This document shows, piece after piece, positions 1-7,531 of a stretch of 33,600 bases of DNA. A program made the translations under genes and the position numbers. Each line of letters opens with the position of its first letter. Positions within the stretch are counted from its first letter, which is position 1. The stretch comes from Leptospiraceae bacterium (GTDB taxonomy: Bacteria; Spirochaetota; Leptospiria; Turneriellales; Turneriellaceae), in the NCBI GenBank assembly GCA_020440825.1, contig JAGRNJ010000024.1:9443-43042 (forward strand), in the 5' to 3' direction. The notes under the pieces were generated by a model. The model ran no database searches and was not told the origin of the DNA. It worked only from the letters and a program-made list of their open reading frames with translations.

Positions 1-729
1 TGCAAATGCAATGCCCAGCATGATTGCATAGCGAATAAGACTGGCTTGCAGGAAATCATACATGAAAATTCTATTTTTTACCAGGTGTACTGTAGCAACA
101 CTCTGGCCTTTGACCGTAACCGGAGTCGCAAAATCTGTAGAATATTCAAAGTCTTCTGGGAGTAGGCTTTGTATAATAAAATTTGATTTTTTTCTCATAT
201 CGTTGGTGGGATATGGAAAATTGCGAGCGTAAATTTGCCCTATATCAAGGAGCATTGCAGAATGAAAGAACTCAGTATTGTAGCGACTCGATACTTGAGC
301 TTCTGGAGTTTTTCCTGCAGATACTTCGGCATAATCAGAGTGGGCCAGAATTTTACCATCTTTATGCAGTAAAAATATTTCACTGATTGAATAATTCTTG
401 CTGGTTCCTACTTTGCGTCCGGCTGCTTCATGAAAATATGTTGAAAGAACCTCTGCTCCGTCTTTACGCTCATAAGACAGGTTTGCCGCAGCGCCTAAGG
501 CCCAGGTTAGTTCCTTACCAGTTCGCTGGTACGCTTCTTCTAGCTGGGCAGCATGATTCTTAATGGCAGAAAAACCGATGGAAGCTGTAACTCCCAGTAC
601 AAGAAATTGAACCAAAAAGAACGTTCCCACAATAAAGCTTATAGGTATTCCCACAATACGCACCGTTTCTTTTGCTTTTTCAGGGGCAACGGATGCCGAT
701 TTTGGTTGTGGTTGAGTCGATTCTGCCAT
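1..729 (-). CDS. membrane-bound sensor protein, N-terminal part (runs off the left edge)
   Basis: The minus strand is open from an ATG at 727-729 to base 1 (243 codons, no stop). Residues about 1-24 are a polar, Pro/Lys-rich cytoplasmic stretch, about 25-52 are one hydrophobic helix, about 55-225 form a mixed alpha/beta extracytoplasmic domain, and a second hydrophobic helix starts near residue 230, just where the window ends. This N-in, loop-out, two-helix plan is that of CACHE-type sensors of histidine kinases, nucleotide cyclases, diguanylate cyclases or chemoreceptors. A segment reading EIFLLHKDGKILAHSD resembles the strand-turn-strand typical of PAS/CACHE folds. The output domain would be to the left of the window, so the enzyme type cannot be stated. 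It lies 170 bp downstream of mnmC on the same strand, with two copies of the dispersed palindrome in the spacer. Confidence 0.7.
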   Translation of the reverse strand, partial: MAESTQPQPKSASVAPEKAKETVRIVGIPISFIVGTFFLVQFLVLGVTASIGFSAIKNHAAQLEEAYQRTGKELTWALGAAANLSYERKDGAEVLSTYFHEAAGRKVGTSKNYSISEIFLLHKDGKILAHSDYAEVSAGKTPEAQVSSRYNTEFFHSAMLLDIGQIYARNFPYPTNDMRKKSNFIIQSLLPEDFEYSTDFATPVTVKGQSVATVHLVKNRIFMYDFLQASLIRYAIMLGIAFA

Positions 730-807
730 ATTATGGGTATCGGAAGTTGAATTCAAAACTTAGAGTTTTTTTTCAATAAGCAATTATTTAGGAATATTTT
801 TATCGCT

Positions 808-825
808 ATTGTGGAATTTCATAAC
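808..825. repeat. degenerate copy of the 18-bp dispersed palindrome
   Basis: ATTGTGGAATTTCATAAC matches 15 of 18 bases of the perfect copy at 867-884. Both lie in the mnmC-sensor spacer. Confidence 0.6.
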
Positions 826-866
826 AAAGCGAAAGCCAGAAGCAAAATACGGTCAGTTTTTTCCCT

Positions 867-884
867 GTTGTGGAATTCCACAAC
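867..884. repeat. perfect copy of the 18-bp dispersed palindrome
   Basis: GTTGTGGAATTCCACAAC is a perfect 18-base palindrome, 15 bases beyond the mnmC stop. Related copies occur at 808, 3803, 14628, 14659, 14689, 19975, 20073 and 28694. Here it could act as a hairpin in the mnmC 3' region, but no T tract follows, so I do not call a terminator. Confidence 0.8.
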
Positions 885-899
885 TATGCAGTTGGACAC

Positions 900-2621
900 C
901 TAAACCATTGGTTCACCTTTACCAGAGGCAAGGCGGTCAAAATACCGGGAAGGGTCCATCCGCCTTGCCAGATCTGTATCGATTGAAATCTGTTCTTCTG
1001 TGATCAAGTCGCAAATTTTCTCGACAGCAAGGGGTGCAAGGGTCGTTCCTCTGGATCCCATAGCCCCTAAAACGTATAATCCTTCGTCAACTTCACCTGC
1101 ATATGGAAGATGATCATAACTGGTAGCCCGAACAGCTATTCGATTTTGCTCAAAATGCATCTCGCCCCATTTCTTGTGAGCTTGACGAAGCATTTTAATC
1201 TCAAATTCAGATTTTTTCTCAAAATCCCTAAAATACGTGGCCCCTAACTGTAAAATATTTCCATCACTCATTAGACTCAGTTCATCTATCTCGCATAAAG
1301 GTGGGCTATGCTTTTTCGAATATTGTACTTCTCCATAGAGCTGGCCTAACGGGAGTCTCTTATCTGGTTTTAAAAGAGAATTTAAATGTTTCCCATTCGC
1401 AAGTATCACATTCTCTGCTTCAAAAACCCTGTTATTTTTCTCTGCTCCCTGCCCTATCCATCGATTCCCCTTTCTTTTTAACTCGAGGATTTCTGAATGT
1501 TCATTTACAGTTGAAAATTTCAATAACCAGTCTCTGGTAATGTCAGCCAACCGGATTACTCCGGCAAGAGGCTGTCTAAACTGTTTTTTTTCTGCTAGAG
1601 AGTAATTATGTGCCAGCAAATGCATTTCAAGATATGATTGCATTTTCGACAGCTGGCGTTCGGAAAGTACTTCAATAACTCCGCATTCGGTAAAATAATC
1701 ATTAAAGCCCGGTAAAAATTTCAATAAAGAAAAACCGTAATGTGAGAGACGGGAAAGCGGGGTAACCGTTGCAGAACAAAACGGACGCATCACTGCTAAA
1801 GGATTGCCACTTGCTCCGTTTGCTACACATTGAGATTCGAATACTTGCGCTTTTATATTTTTGCGCTGCAAAGAATGAGCCATTAGAGCAGCCGTCCATC
1901 CGCCCCCAATAATAACCACTTCTTCTGCACGAGGCGTATTTTGAACTGTGGTATTACCCTGAAATATCGCGTTTAGAAACTGTCGTTTTTGTGCAAACCC
2001 CTTTTTACGGTCAACTACCCAACCCAACCTGGTGAGCATACGCCGAAAATCCCCAGCGACACACCATGTTGCCAAAGTTGCCCGACTTGCAGCCAAACGG
2101 GTAATCTGTTCAAAAATTGAAATATTCCACAGGTCTGGGTTTTTAGTGGGCGTGAAACCATCGGCAAAAAAAACATGATATTGACCTTTGAGAGTTGGCA
2201 AGATATTTTGTGCCTGTGCAATATGCAAGTTGAGAATCACTCTGCCACAATCAAGAATGAGACGCTGGCTTCCTGAAAAACGATACAAATGCTCATGGAA
2301 TGCATCATCTGACTTTAGATTGTTTCTATCATGTGCCAGGCGTATTAGCTCTGCAGACGGCAGATCTTTTTCAATCGATGTGTAATAAAGCACAGAATTG
2401 GGTTTAGCATGCTTTAAGAACTCATCTCGACAGACTGAAAAATTAATACCAAGACCAAAGCCCAATTCTAAAATATTTACTCTTTCCCGATTTCTAAAAA
2501 CAGATGGCAATTCATTCCCATCGACGAAAACATGTTTGGCCTGCAATGCTGCACCGGAAGTACTTGCATAATAATCCTGGTGCTTTGTGGAAAAGAACCC
2601 TTCTTCCCGTATTTCAATCAC
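900..2621 (-). CDS. mnmC: bifunctional tRNA 5-methylaminomethyl-2-thiouridine biosynthesis protein MnmC
   Basis: The protein (573 aa) has the two catalytic halves of MnmC. Residues about 1-215 are the SAM-dependent MnmD methyltransferase: ELGFGLGIN at 52-60 is the cofactor loop and DGFTPTKNPDLW at 154-165 is the family signature. From about residue 234, VVIIGGGW opens a Rossmann FAD domain of the DAO type that removes the carboxymethyl group from cmnm5U34; the GAMGSRG motif near the C-terminus belongs to it. The two activities complete mnm5(s2)U34 in tRNAs for Lys, Glu and Gln. It is shorter than the 668-aa E. coli enzyme, mostly in the linker and the oxidase half. The start is GTG at 2619-2621, two codons after an in-frame TAA, so it cannot be longer; I see no clear Shine-Dalgarno sequence. 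It is divergent from the gene at 2828. Confidence 0.93.
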   Translation of the reverse strand: MIEIREEGFFSTKHQDYYASTSGAALQAKHVFVDGNELPSVFRNRERVNILELGFGLGINFSVCRDEFLKHAKPNSVLYYTSIEKDLPSAELIRLAHDRNNLKSDDAFHEHLYRFSGSQRLILDCGRVILNLHIAQAQNILPTLKGQYHVFFADGFTPTKNPDLWNISIFEQITRLAASRATLATWCVAGDFRRMLTRLGWVVDRKKGFAQKRQFLNAIFQGNTTVQNTPRAEEVVIIGGGWTAALMAHSLQRKNIKAQVFESQCVANGASGNPLAVMRPFCSATVTPLSRLSHYGFSLLKFLPGFNDYFTECGVIEVLSERQLSKMQSYLEMHLLAHNYSLAEKKQFRQPLAGVIRLADITRDWLLKFSTVNEHSEILELKRKGNRWIGQGAEKNNRVFEAENVILANGKHLNSLLKPDKRLPLGQLYGEVQYSKKHSPPLCEIDELSLMSDGNILQLGATYFRDFEKKSEFEIKMLRQAHKKWGEMHFEQNRIAVRATSYDHLPYAGEVDEGLYVLGAMGSRGTTLAPLAVEKICDLITEEQISIDTDLARRMDPSRYFDRLASGKGEPMV

Positions 2622-2784
2622 AGTTTATCTGAGGCAGGTGGGCGGATTACCAGTCAATGGAAAAATGCTAAAAGTTTAAGGCTGGCTTTCCGAATTATGT
2701 CGTATAGGATCAATCTGGGAAGCCAACTTTCTAACTTATGGAAGCAGAATAAAACATGCGACATAAAATATTTGAAATAAAAGA

Positions 2785-2813
2785 TTGACATCCTATATAA
2801 ACCAGATTGATAG
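2785..2813 (+). promoter_or_regulatory. candidate promoter of the 2828 gene
   Basis: TTGACA at 2785-2790 is followed by a 17-bp spacer and TGATAG at 2808-2813. The match at -10 is poor. The -35 element sits in the context AGATTGACA, which recurs before rpsT and before the YceI gene. Confidence 0.35.
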
Positions 2814-2827
2814 ATCGGGAGGGATTT

Positions 2828-3355
2828 ATGAACATTAGAAAAAGCGATATGATACAGTTTGCCAGGGACATAAAAAACAATAACCGTCCTACTGATGAGA
2901 AAAGTGGTAAAACTGATTCGATTCCTGCCACAGTTTTAAAGAGTGCTGCACCGGTTGGTGATCAACTGCGGGGGCAAGTGCGCACCCTGCAAAATGACCT
3001 GAACCAGTTACAAACGCAAATGACTTTTCGTCAAGCACAGGTTGCTTTTTTGCAAAATCTGCATGGGGATGGAACCTGGGATCAGGAATTGCGAAAATTC
3101 ATGAGTGAAAATTTTACATCAGTGACATTGACAATCCCCGAAAGTGAATCAAAATCTGAATTTACATCCCGAACTACGACCGAAATGCAACAGATACACA
3201 ATGATTTACTGAAGAAAGAGGTTCAATTACAGAATATCTTCTCGACCGGCTTGGCCGGTGAACCTGATGTGAATCTTGTCAAAAACGCAGATGAAGTTCG
3301 GTCCATTTTTGCCAGATTGCAACCAGAAAGCGTTGATCGCCTTCTAAAAAGCTAA
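2828..3355 (+). CDS. uncharacterised coiled-coil protein
   Basis: This 175-aa protein has no signal peptide and no membrane helix and I do not recognise a family. I choose ATG 2828 because GGGAGGG lies at 2819-2823 immediately before it; an upstream TTG at 2807 in frame would lie before that ribosome binding site. Residues about 40-75 form a Gln/Leu-rich heptad stretch (QLRGQVRTLQNDLNQLQTQM), and about 118-145 form a second amphipathic helix. A Ser/Thr-rich segment separates the two. Such a layout suits a small oligomeric scaffold or chaperone-like protein. It stands alone, divergent from mnmC and convergent with the 3437-4012 gene; no terminator hairpin is visible between the convergent stops. 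Confidence 0.75.
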   Translation: MNIRKSDMIQFARDIKNNNRPTDEKSGKTDSIPATVLKSAAPVGDQLRGQVRTLQNDLNQLQTQMTFRQAQVAFLQNLHGDGTWDQELRKFMSENFTSVTLTIPESESKSEFTSRTTTEMQQIHNDLLKKEVQLQNIFSTGLAGEPDVNLVKNADEVRSIFARLQPESVDRLLKS

Positions 3356-3436
3356 TCAAACCGATACATTCTTTACCCACTATGGTAATTGTGTTTCAAA
3401 TGGTTAAGAAAAGAGAGAGAGTTATAGGAGATTTAG

Positions 3437-4012
3437 TTAACCAATATGCTTCGTAATCTCTTTCAGTTCAGCAAGTGTGTTGATATTTAAAAAACTCCTG
3501 TTCATCACAATATGTGGAAAAAAGAACATTTCACAGGCAAGCGAGCAGGGATAATTCTCAAAATATGTGATTGTCGGCTGACTTTTGGCCATAATTTTAA
3601 TGCCGTTGGTTAAAATATCTTTGGAAGAAACTTTATCTTGAATAATCTGCACGAGAAATATCTCGACGGCCGCCAATACCAGACTGGTAACAGAACATTT
3701 CATCTCAATTGCCGAGAGTTTTAACCAGGTTTCATCTTCTCCGTAAAGGCATATTTGGAATCTATGGTGAGTCTCAGAATTAGATGCTCCCGAATTGCGT
3801 CTGTTGTGACATTCCACAACAGCTCTGGCAAAATCGTCTTTATTACCTTTCTGTAAAGCGGTAAAAACACACCATCGAATCACCCATGAAAAACTTTTTC
3901 CGGCGATCACCGAAGCTGACTTAACGCTTTCCCACTTTTCTTGAGGAATTCTAACTTCCCACGTGTTTTGTACTAAAACCTGAGTACCTGGAATAAAACG
4001 TTCACATCTCAT
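3437..4012 (-). CDS. ribbon-helix-helix-like protein of a leptospiral-type uncharacterised family
   Basis: The 191-aa product has an N-terminal block resembling a CopG/RHH unit (WEVRIPQEKWESVKSASVIAGKSFSWVIRWCV, about residues 18-50, quoted only in part by its pattern: a strand followed by two helices) and a second similar block after HRFQICLYGEDE (about 82-115, ending in SVTSLVLAAVEIFL). The HRxQxxLYGEDE pattern recalls a family of small proteins I remember from Leptospira genomes; that link is from memory. DNA binding is therefore an inference. The start ATG at 4010-4012 has no good ribosome binding site. The coding sequence contains a copy of the dispersed 18-bp palindrome at 3803-3820, encoding the segment around AVVECHN. 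Local DNA is AT-rich. Confidence 0.6.
   Translation of the reverse strand: MRCERFIPGTQVLVQNTWEVRIPQEKWESVKSASVIAGKSFSWVIRWCVFTALQKGNKDDFARAVVECHNRRNSGASNSETHHRFQICLYGEDETWLKLSAIEMKCSVTSLVLAAVEIFLVQIIQDKVSSKDILTNGIKIMAKSQPTITYFENYPCSLACEMFFFPHIVMNRSFLNINTLAELKEITKHIG
3803..3820. repeat. copy of the 18-bp dispersed palindrome inside a coding sequence
   Basis: GTTGTGACATTCCACAAC matches 16 of 18 bases of the perfect copy at 867-884. The flanking CT and AG extend the arms to 8 bp (CTGTTGTG / CACAACAG). Confidence 0.65.
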
Positions 4013-4174
4013 ACCAGATATATACCCGAAAAGTATTATTCTGTTTCAATAATAATGAACTTTTTCTGTACTTAAGAAACCCTTCGAGCTATTGTTGACT
4101 AAAAACTATGTTTCCAGATGTTGTAATCCGGTTTATGATAATCCGCTAATAATTGATTTTAATATTTACTTTCT

Positions 4175-4372
4175 CTATTTTCTATAGTTCGGACAATCTT
4201 CGCAGCGCATCAATTCAGCTCGAGAGCATTTTCCCGATTCAAAAAAAATATTTCCCGGACATTTGGTGCCCTCTGTCTCTTCACTAATGACATAAGGTAC
4301 GGATGCCCAATCTGTAAAAAAGCCATCTTGCAAATTTACTAATTGTTTTTCTTTTTGTTCTGTTTGCAGCAT
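4175..4372 (-). CDS. small Cys-rich protein of unknown function
   Basis: A 65-aa reading frame starts at ATG 4370-4372 and is preceded on the minus strand by GGGGAGG with a 6-base gap, one of the best ribosome binding sites in the window; that is the main reason to believe it. The C-terminal half holds four cysteines (KCPG, GKCSR, MRCEDCPNYR) spaced so that they could bind a metal such as zinc. The N-terminus is Gln/Lys-rich with no signal peptide. I do not recognise a family. It is isolated between AT-rich spacers. Confidence 0.6.
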   Translation of the reverse strand: MLQTEQKEKQLVNLQDGFFTDWASVPYVISEETEGTKCPGNIFFESGKCSRAELMRCEDCPNYRK

Positions 4373-4717
4373 TATACGCCTCCCCTTCTCGAAATCTCTC
4401 CAATTTCGACCTTCACTAAAGGTTCTAAAAACCTCTAATTATTCCCGAGATATGATGGCCTATTATAGAACCTGGAATTTCTACGAAAACAATTTTCTGA
4501 TTATAATTATCCCATTTCGATTCATATTTAAGTAAAAATACTGATAAATTCTGAGAAAAACCCTGAGTTTTACAGAATGCCACTTAGAAATATTTTGAAT
4601 CGAAAGTCAATCTAGCCCAAAGCACTAACACCGACTGATTCGAATATAAAAAACAGGGATTTAAGATTGACACCTTGACTAAACATACATTTGTGTTTCA
4701 ACCACACGGGGGAAACT
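4373..4717. other. gene-free AT-rich spacer upstream of rpsT
   Basis: No convincing reading frame is present. Near 4394 a short inverted repeat, TCGAAAT / ATTTCGA with a 7-base loop, lies just upstream of the ribosome binding site of the Cys-rich gene. At 4667-4672 TTGACA, in the context AGATTGACA, may be the -35 element for rpsT. Confidence 0.5.
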
Positions 4718-4999
4718 TTGGCACACACACTATCAGCTAAGAAACGTATTCGACAATCAGAAAAAAGGAATGAAGCAAACCGTCAGGTTAAATCGTCGAT
4801 TCGCACTGAAGAAAAAAAGATTCGCAAATTAGTCGAAGAGAAAAAGTATCCTGAAGCACAGGAAGCTCTAAAAAGTTATTTCTCTAAAATTGATAAAGCG
4901 GGTAAGAACAATACGATTCACAAAAATACAGTTTCCCGTAAAAAAAGCCGCCTGAATATTTTTGTCAAAAAAGCTTCTGGTGACGTGCGTCCGCAATAG
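4718..4999 (+). CDS. rpsT: 30S ribosomal protein S20
   Basis: The product (93 aa) is a Lys/Arg-rich helical protein typical of S20, which binds 16S rRNA early in 30S assembly. The N-terminus AHTLSAKKRIRQSEKRNEAN matches the family pattern, in which a short MAN/MAH stretch precedes SAKKRIRQ; the C-terminal IHKNTVSRKKSRLN segment matches too. The homology fixes the start at TTG 4718-4720, with GGGGGA at 4708-4713 as ribosome binding site. An in-frame TTG at 4691 would add nine residues absent from the family. A UUG start is also used by E. coli rpsT, where it is needed for S20 autogenous control. tRNA-Val follows 6 bp after the stop and may be co-transcribed. Confidence 0.95.
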   Translation: MAHTLSAKKRIRQSEKRNEANRQVKSSIRTEEKKIRKLVEEKKYPEAQEALKSYFSKIDKAGKNNTIHKNTVSRKKSRLNIFVKKASGDVRPQ

Positions 5000-5005
5000 T
5001 CATAA

Positions 5006-5079
5006 GGGCGATTAGCTCAGCTGGTTAGAGCACCTGCCTTACAAGCAGGGGGTCACAGGTTCGAATCCTGTATCGCCCA
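5006..5079 (+). tRNA. tRNA-Val (anticodon TAC)
   Basis: The cloverleaf is complete: acceptor GGGCGAT pairs with ATCGCCC (5072-5078), the D stem is GCTC/GAGC, the anticodon stem CCTGC/GCAGG encloses CTTACAA (anticodon TAC, 5040-5042), and the T stem ACAGG/CCTGT encloses TTCGAAT. The discriminator is A5079. CCA is not encoded. It lies directly after rpsT. Confidence 0.97.
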
Positions 5080-5887
5080 AATTTCCGCCTTTTTTGAGAA
5101 TCCCAGAAAGCAGACATTACGTTATTTGTACTTCATTAATAATTCGATCAAAATGATATTAAGTCTACCTTTCACAAGAAAGGTTGAATTGCTGCTCTGC
5201 ATGAATAGCTGGCTTGCACCGTTAAATTGTTTTTGGAGTGATATCCTTTTTATATGCCGTTTCATTATAACCATTATTCCTTCTGCGTCAGCTAAAACTC
5301 GCAATATAGTAAACAAAATTTAAAATTCTTTGTTTTTATTGTTCAAGAAACGCACTTTTAATAATTAATCAATAATAAGATTTCGGCCCCGGAGAAAATA
5401 TTTATTGCCAGATCTGAGCATTATCAATTGATAATAAGATTAGATAAATCCGGGAAAAAATCTGACATACAATTACCTCTGAAATTTTCTTTTCTTGCTA
5501 TAATTAAATTCTTCATAATAATAATGTCAGAGATATATTTAAATATATTTGACGCTCACATACTGCTAAGTCTCCGCTTAGCAGCCGTAAATTAAATTGC
5601 AAGCAAAGTCTTTTTGATTCTCTTAGCGCAAGGACACAATGTACATTCTGCAAATAAAACATTTGCGAGCTGCTTACTGGCGATTTAAATGATGAGATTT
5701 TTACAGAAAATTATGATTTCTCCACTTGCATACAAAGCCTCGGCAATGGTTATCCGAAATCTGTTATTAGCCGTGAAGAAAAGTAGATTGACATTTTTCT
5801 ATAATAGACTCGTACATTCCCTTCGAGAGTTCACCTACTAATCTGTCTTTATTTTGCAGATTTTTATTTTTTTTTACGGAGTTAAGT
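5080..5887. other. 808-bp AT-rich region without a convincing gene
   Basis: All frames are short and lack a ribosome binding site. The region holds a perfect palindrome TTATCAATTGATAA at 5421-5434; two related direct repeats that begin AATAATAAGATT (5371) and GATAATAAGATT (5430) and both run into CCGG followed by A-rich sequence; and a hairpin CTGCTAAG/CTTAGCAG at 5563-5584. The right end has TTGACA at 5788-5793, which may drive the YceI gene. It could hold a small RNA or a decayed gene. Confidence 0.5.
5563..5584. other. intergenic hairpin
   Basis: CTGCTAAG (5563-5570) and CTTAGCAG (5577-5584) form a perfect 8-bp stem with a 6-base loop TCTCCG. No T tract follows on either strand, so a terminator is unlikely. 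Confidence 0.5.
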
Positions 5888-6424
5888 ATGAAATCAAAAT
5901 TGATGTTAAGCTTAATATTTTTAATGATAGAAAGTAATATTCGGGCACAACATTTTTCAAAAGCTTGTGTCAGTTATGAAACTGAAAAAGAAATGTTTTG
6001 CACAACTGATGTCAAAGTCATTGGCAGAACTTGTGATGTATCTATCTTAGAAACACAGAAAAACGAAAACCTCTCTATTCAAGTTTCTTTCAAAACAGAG
6101 AATCTCGACAGTGGCTCGGGAAGTCGAGACGAAGATGTTGCAGAAATGCTGGGTCATACAGTTTTCTTTACAACAACCTTTAATGTAGAAGAATTTGAAA
6201 AACTGTATAAACAGAATGAGTTTCAAATCAAAGGAAACTTGGGGTTAAAATCTGGTTCATTCCCACTCACCATGACAGTGAAAAAAAGTAAGAATATTTT
6301 TTCAGGCTATATCAAAACAAGTTTTACTGAACTGGGACTACAACCTCCTAAAGTTGGGCCCGGAGGTATGATGGCAGATACCAAGAATATCCTGGAATTA
6401 AGATTTGAACTCACCGGAAAATAA
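5888..6424 (+). CDS. secreted YceI-family protein
   Basis: The 178-aa product has an N-terminal signal peptide (residues 1-20, ending near IRAQ) and then a beta-rich domain. The pattern matches YceI, a lipocalin-like barrel that binds isoprenoid or other amphiphilic ligands in the periplasm: the SGSRDEDVAEML segment (about 76-87) corresponds to the conserved S-x-RD-x-H-L region, and FTELGLQPPKVG near the C-terminus corresponds to the FGL-x-PP strand. The usual His after RD is replaced here by Asp/Val. Start ATG 5888 is supported by GGAG at 5880-5883. It ends 11 bp before a strong hairpin shared with the convergent M14 gene. Confidence 0.75.
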   Translation: MKSKLMLSLIFLMIESNIRAQHFSKACVSYETEKEMFCTTDVKVIGRTCDVSILETQKNENLSIQVSFKTENLDSGSGSRDEDVAEMLGHTVFFTTTFNVEEFEKLYKQNEFQIKGNLGLKSGSFPLTMTVKKSKNIFSGYIKTSFTELGLQPPKVGPGGMMADTKNILELRFELTGK

Positions 6425-6435
6425 TTCATTTAAGT

Positions 6436-6475
6436 AACCTCTGAAAAAATCCCTGCATGCATTTTTTCAGAGGTT
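6436..6475. terminator. hairpin between convergent genes
   Basis: AACCTCTGAAAAAAT and ATTTTTTCAGAGGTT form a perfect 15-bp stem around a 10-base loop. The A/T tract lies inside the stem, giving T runs on both strands, as in bidirectional terminators. It separates the YceI gene (plus) from the M14 gene (minus). Confidence 0.75.
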
Positions 6476-6532
6476 ATTCCGCGCTAAACGCGCGCTAAAA
6501 CATCCATGTTTTCAGCAATATCTTCAAAACTT

Positions 6533-7531
6533 TCAGTATTCAAATGGCTCCATCAGGTAGCAATAACAGTCCTGACGAATTACATCAATATTCAAGGTTA
6601 CCATCGAGGGAATAATATCGACTTTGTTTTTTATTTGACCTTTTTCCTCGTAGAATAATTCATTGGTAATATCTTCCTGTTTCTCATTTGTAATTACGAA
6701 AGGCATACCTACCTTAGATTCAGCAATTACACTATTCTTCGGTACAATCTTAAAATTCTGTTCTTCAAGATCACTCTTTAAAGAAACTTCACAGTTTTTA
6801 TTTTCATATGCATAATCAATAAAAGGGGGAATCTTTACAGTAGCAAAAGTATGTAAAATATCGGGCTTTTTATCGGGCATCGGTAACTGATCAAAATTTT
6901 CGAGGTTCAGCAACCTCTCCGCATAATTGAGTGCAAAATCTACCCCGGCTTGTGAACCAGGCTGTCCGCATTCCAGTGTAATGGCAGGGCACAATTTTGA
7001 AAAAGCATTTGATTGAACCGAAGCCGGCTGCTGAAAATATATAATAGGCTCTGCAAATGAGTAGGCCAGTTTAATAAAATCGACCTCCAGACGGTTTATA
7101 CATCCGTAGAACGGATTTTTGCCAGTATTATTGTGTATGTCAACACTGGCAAATATTCCACGCTGTTGCATTTCGATGTAAACAGTTTCTGCCATCTGAT
7201 ATTCTGGAAGGTCAGAATCAAATTGCCATATTCGATTAAAATCTGGTTGATTCTCAAGTCGTCGCAGATTGTATTTTGCTGCATGAATATTACCAATAAA
7301 GACCGAAACCGATCGAGGCAGTTCAGTTTTTGTATATTTTTTCAGAAGTTGTTGAATCATTTTCCAGCCAGTATCTTCATTTCCATGCAACAGTACTGAA
7401 AAAAACAGTGGTTTATCTAACCTGCCTTTCAAATGAAATAACGTCGGTTGTTTTAAATAGTCTGCTAGCTCACTTGCAGATAAATGAAAAAGTTCATCCG
7501 GAAAATCATCTTTGATTATGAGAGGTTCCAT
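6533..7531 (-). CDS. zinc-dependent M14-family deacylase (AstE/aspartoacylase type)
   Basis: The 332-aa protein carries the zinc site of the succinylglutamate desuccinylase/aspartoacylase branch of the M14 carboxypeptidases: HGNED (H49, E52), then DIHNNTGKNP with H133, and TLECGQ with E187 as the probable catalytic glutamate. NLRR at 88-91 supplies substrate-binding residues. Members remove an acyl or amino-acyl group from small N-acyl amino acids. There is no signal peptide, so it is cytoplasmic. Its start codon overlaps the end of the GCS2 ligase gene by 16 bp, so the two are translated together. This suggests that they handle the same gamma-glutamyl or N-acyl metabolite, but the substrate cannot be read from the sequence. 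Confidence 0.8.
   Translation of the reverse strand: MEPLIIKDDFPDELFHLSASELADYLKQPTLFHLKGRLDKPLFFSVLLHGNEDTGWKMIQQLLKKYTKTELPRSVSVFIGNIHAAKYNLRRLENQPDFNRIWQFDSDLPEYQMAETVYIEMQQRGIFASVDIHNNTGKNPFYGCINRLEVDFIKLAYSFAEPIIYFQQPASVQSNAFSKLCPAITLECGQPGSQAGVDFALNYAERLLNLENFDQLPMPDKKPDILHTFATVKIPPFIDYAYENKNCEVSLKSDLEEQNFKIVPKNSVIAESKVGMPFVITNEKQEDITNELFYEEKGQIKNKVDIIPSMVTLNIDVIRQDCYCYLMEPFEY

Noticed and set aside
4470..4487. Sequence resembling the dispersed palindrome (CTGGAATTTCTACG)
   Set aside because: The core fits, but the arms do not pair and too few positions match the consensus.
5122..5323. Two overlapping open frames on opposite strands after tRNA-Val
   Set aside because: Neither has a ribosome binding site or a recognisable pattern; both look like chance frames in AT-rich DNA.
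5689..5788. Short frame starting ATGATGAG with a hydrophobic middle
   Set aside because: About 33 codons, no ribosome binding site, no family pattern.
5800..5805. TATAAT as -10 box for the YceI gene
   Set aside because: It lies only 6 bp from TTGACA, too close for one sigma-70 promoter, and no other -35 box is at the right distance.
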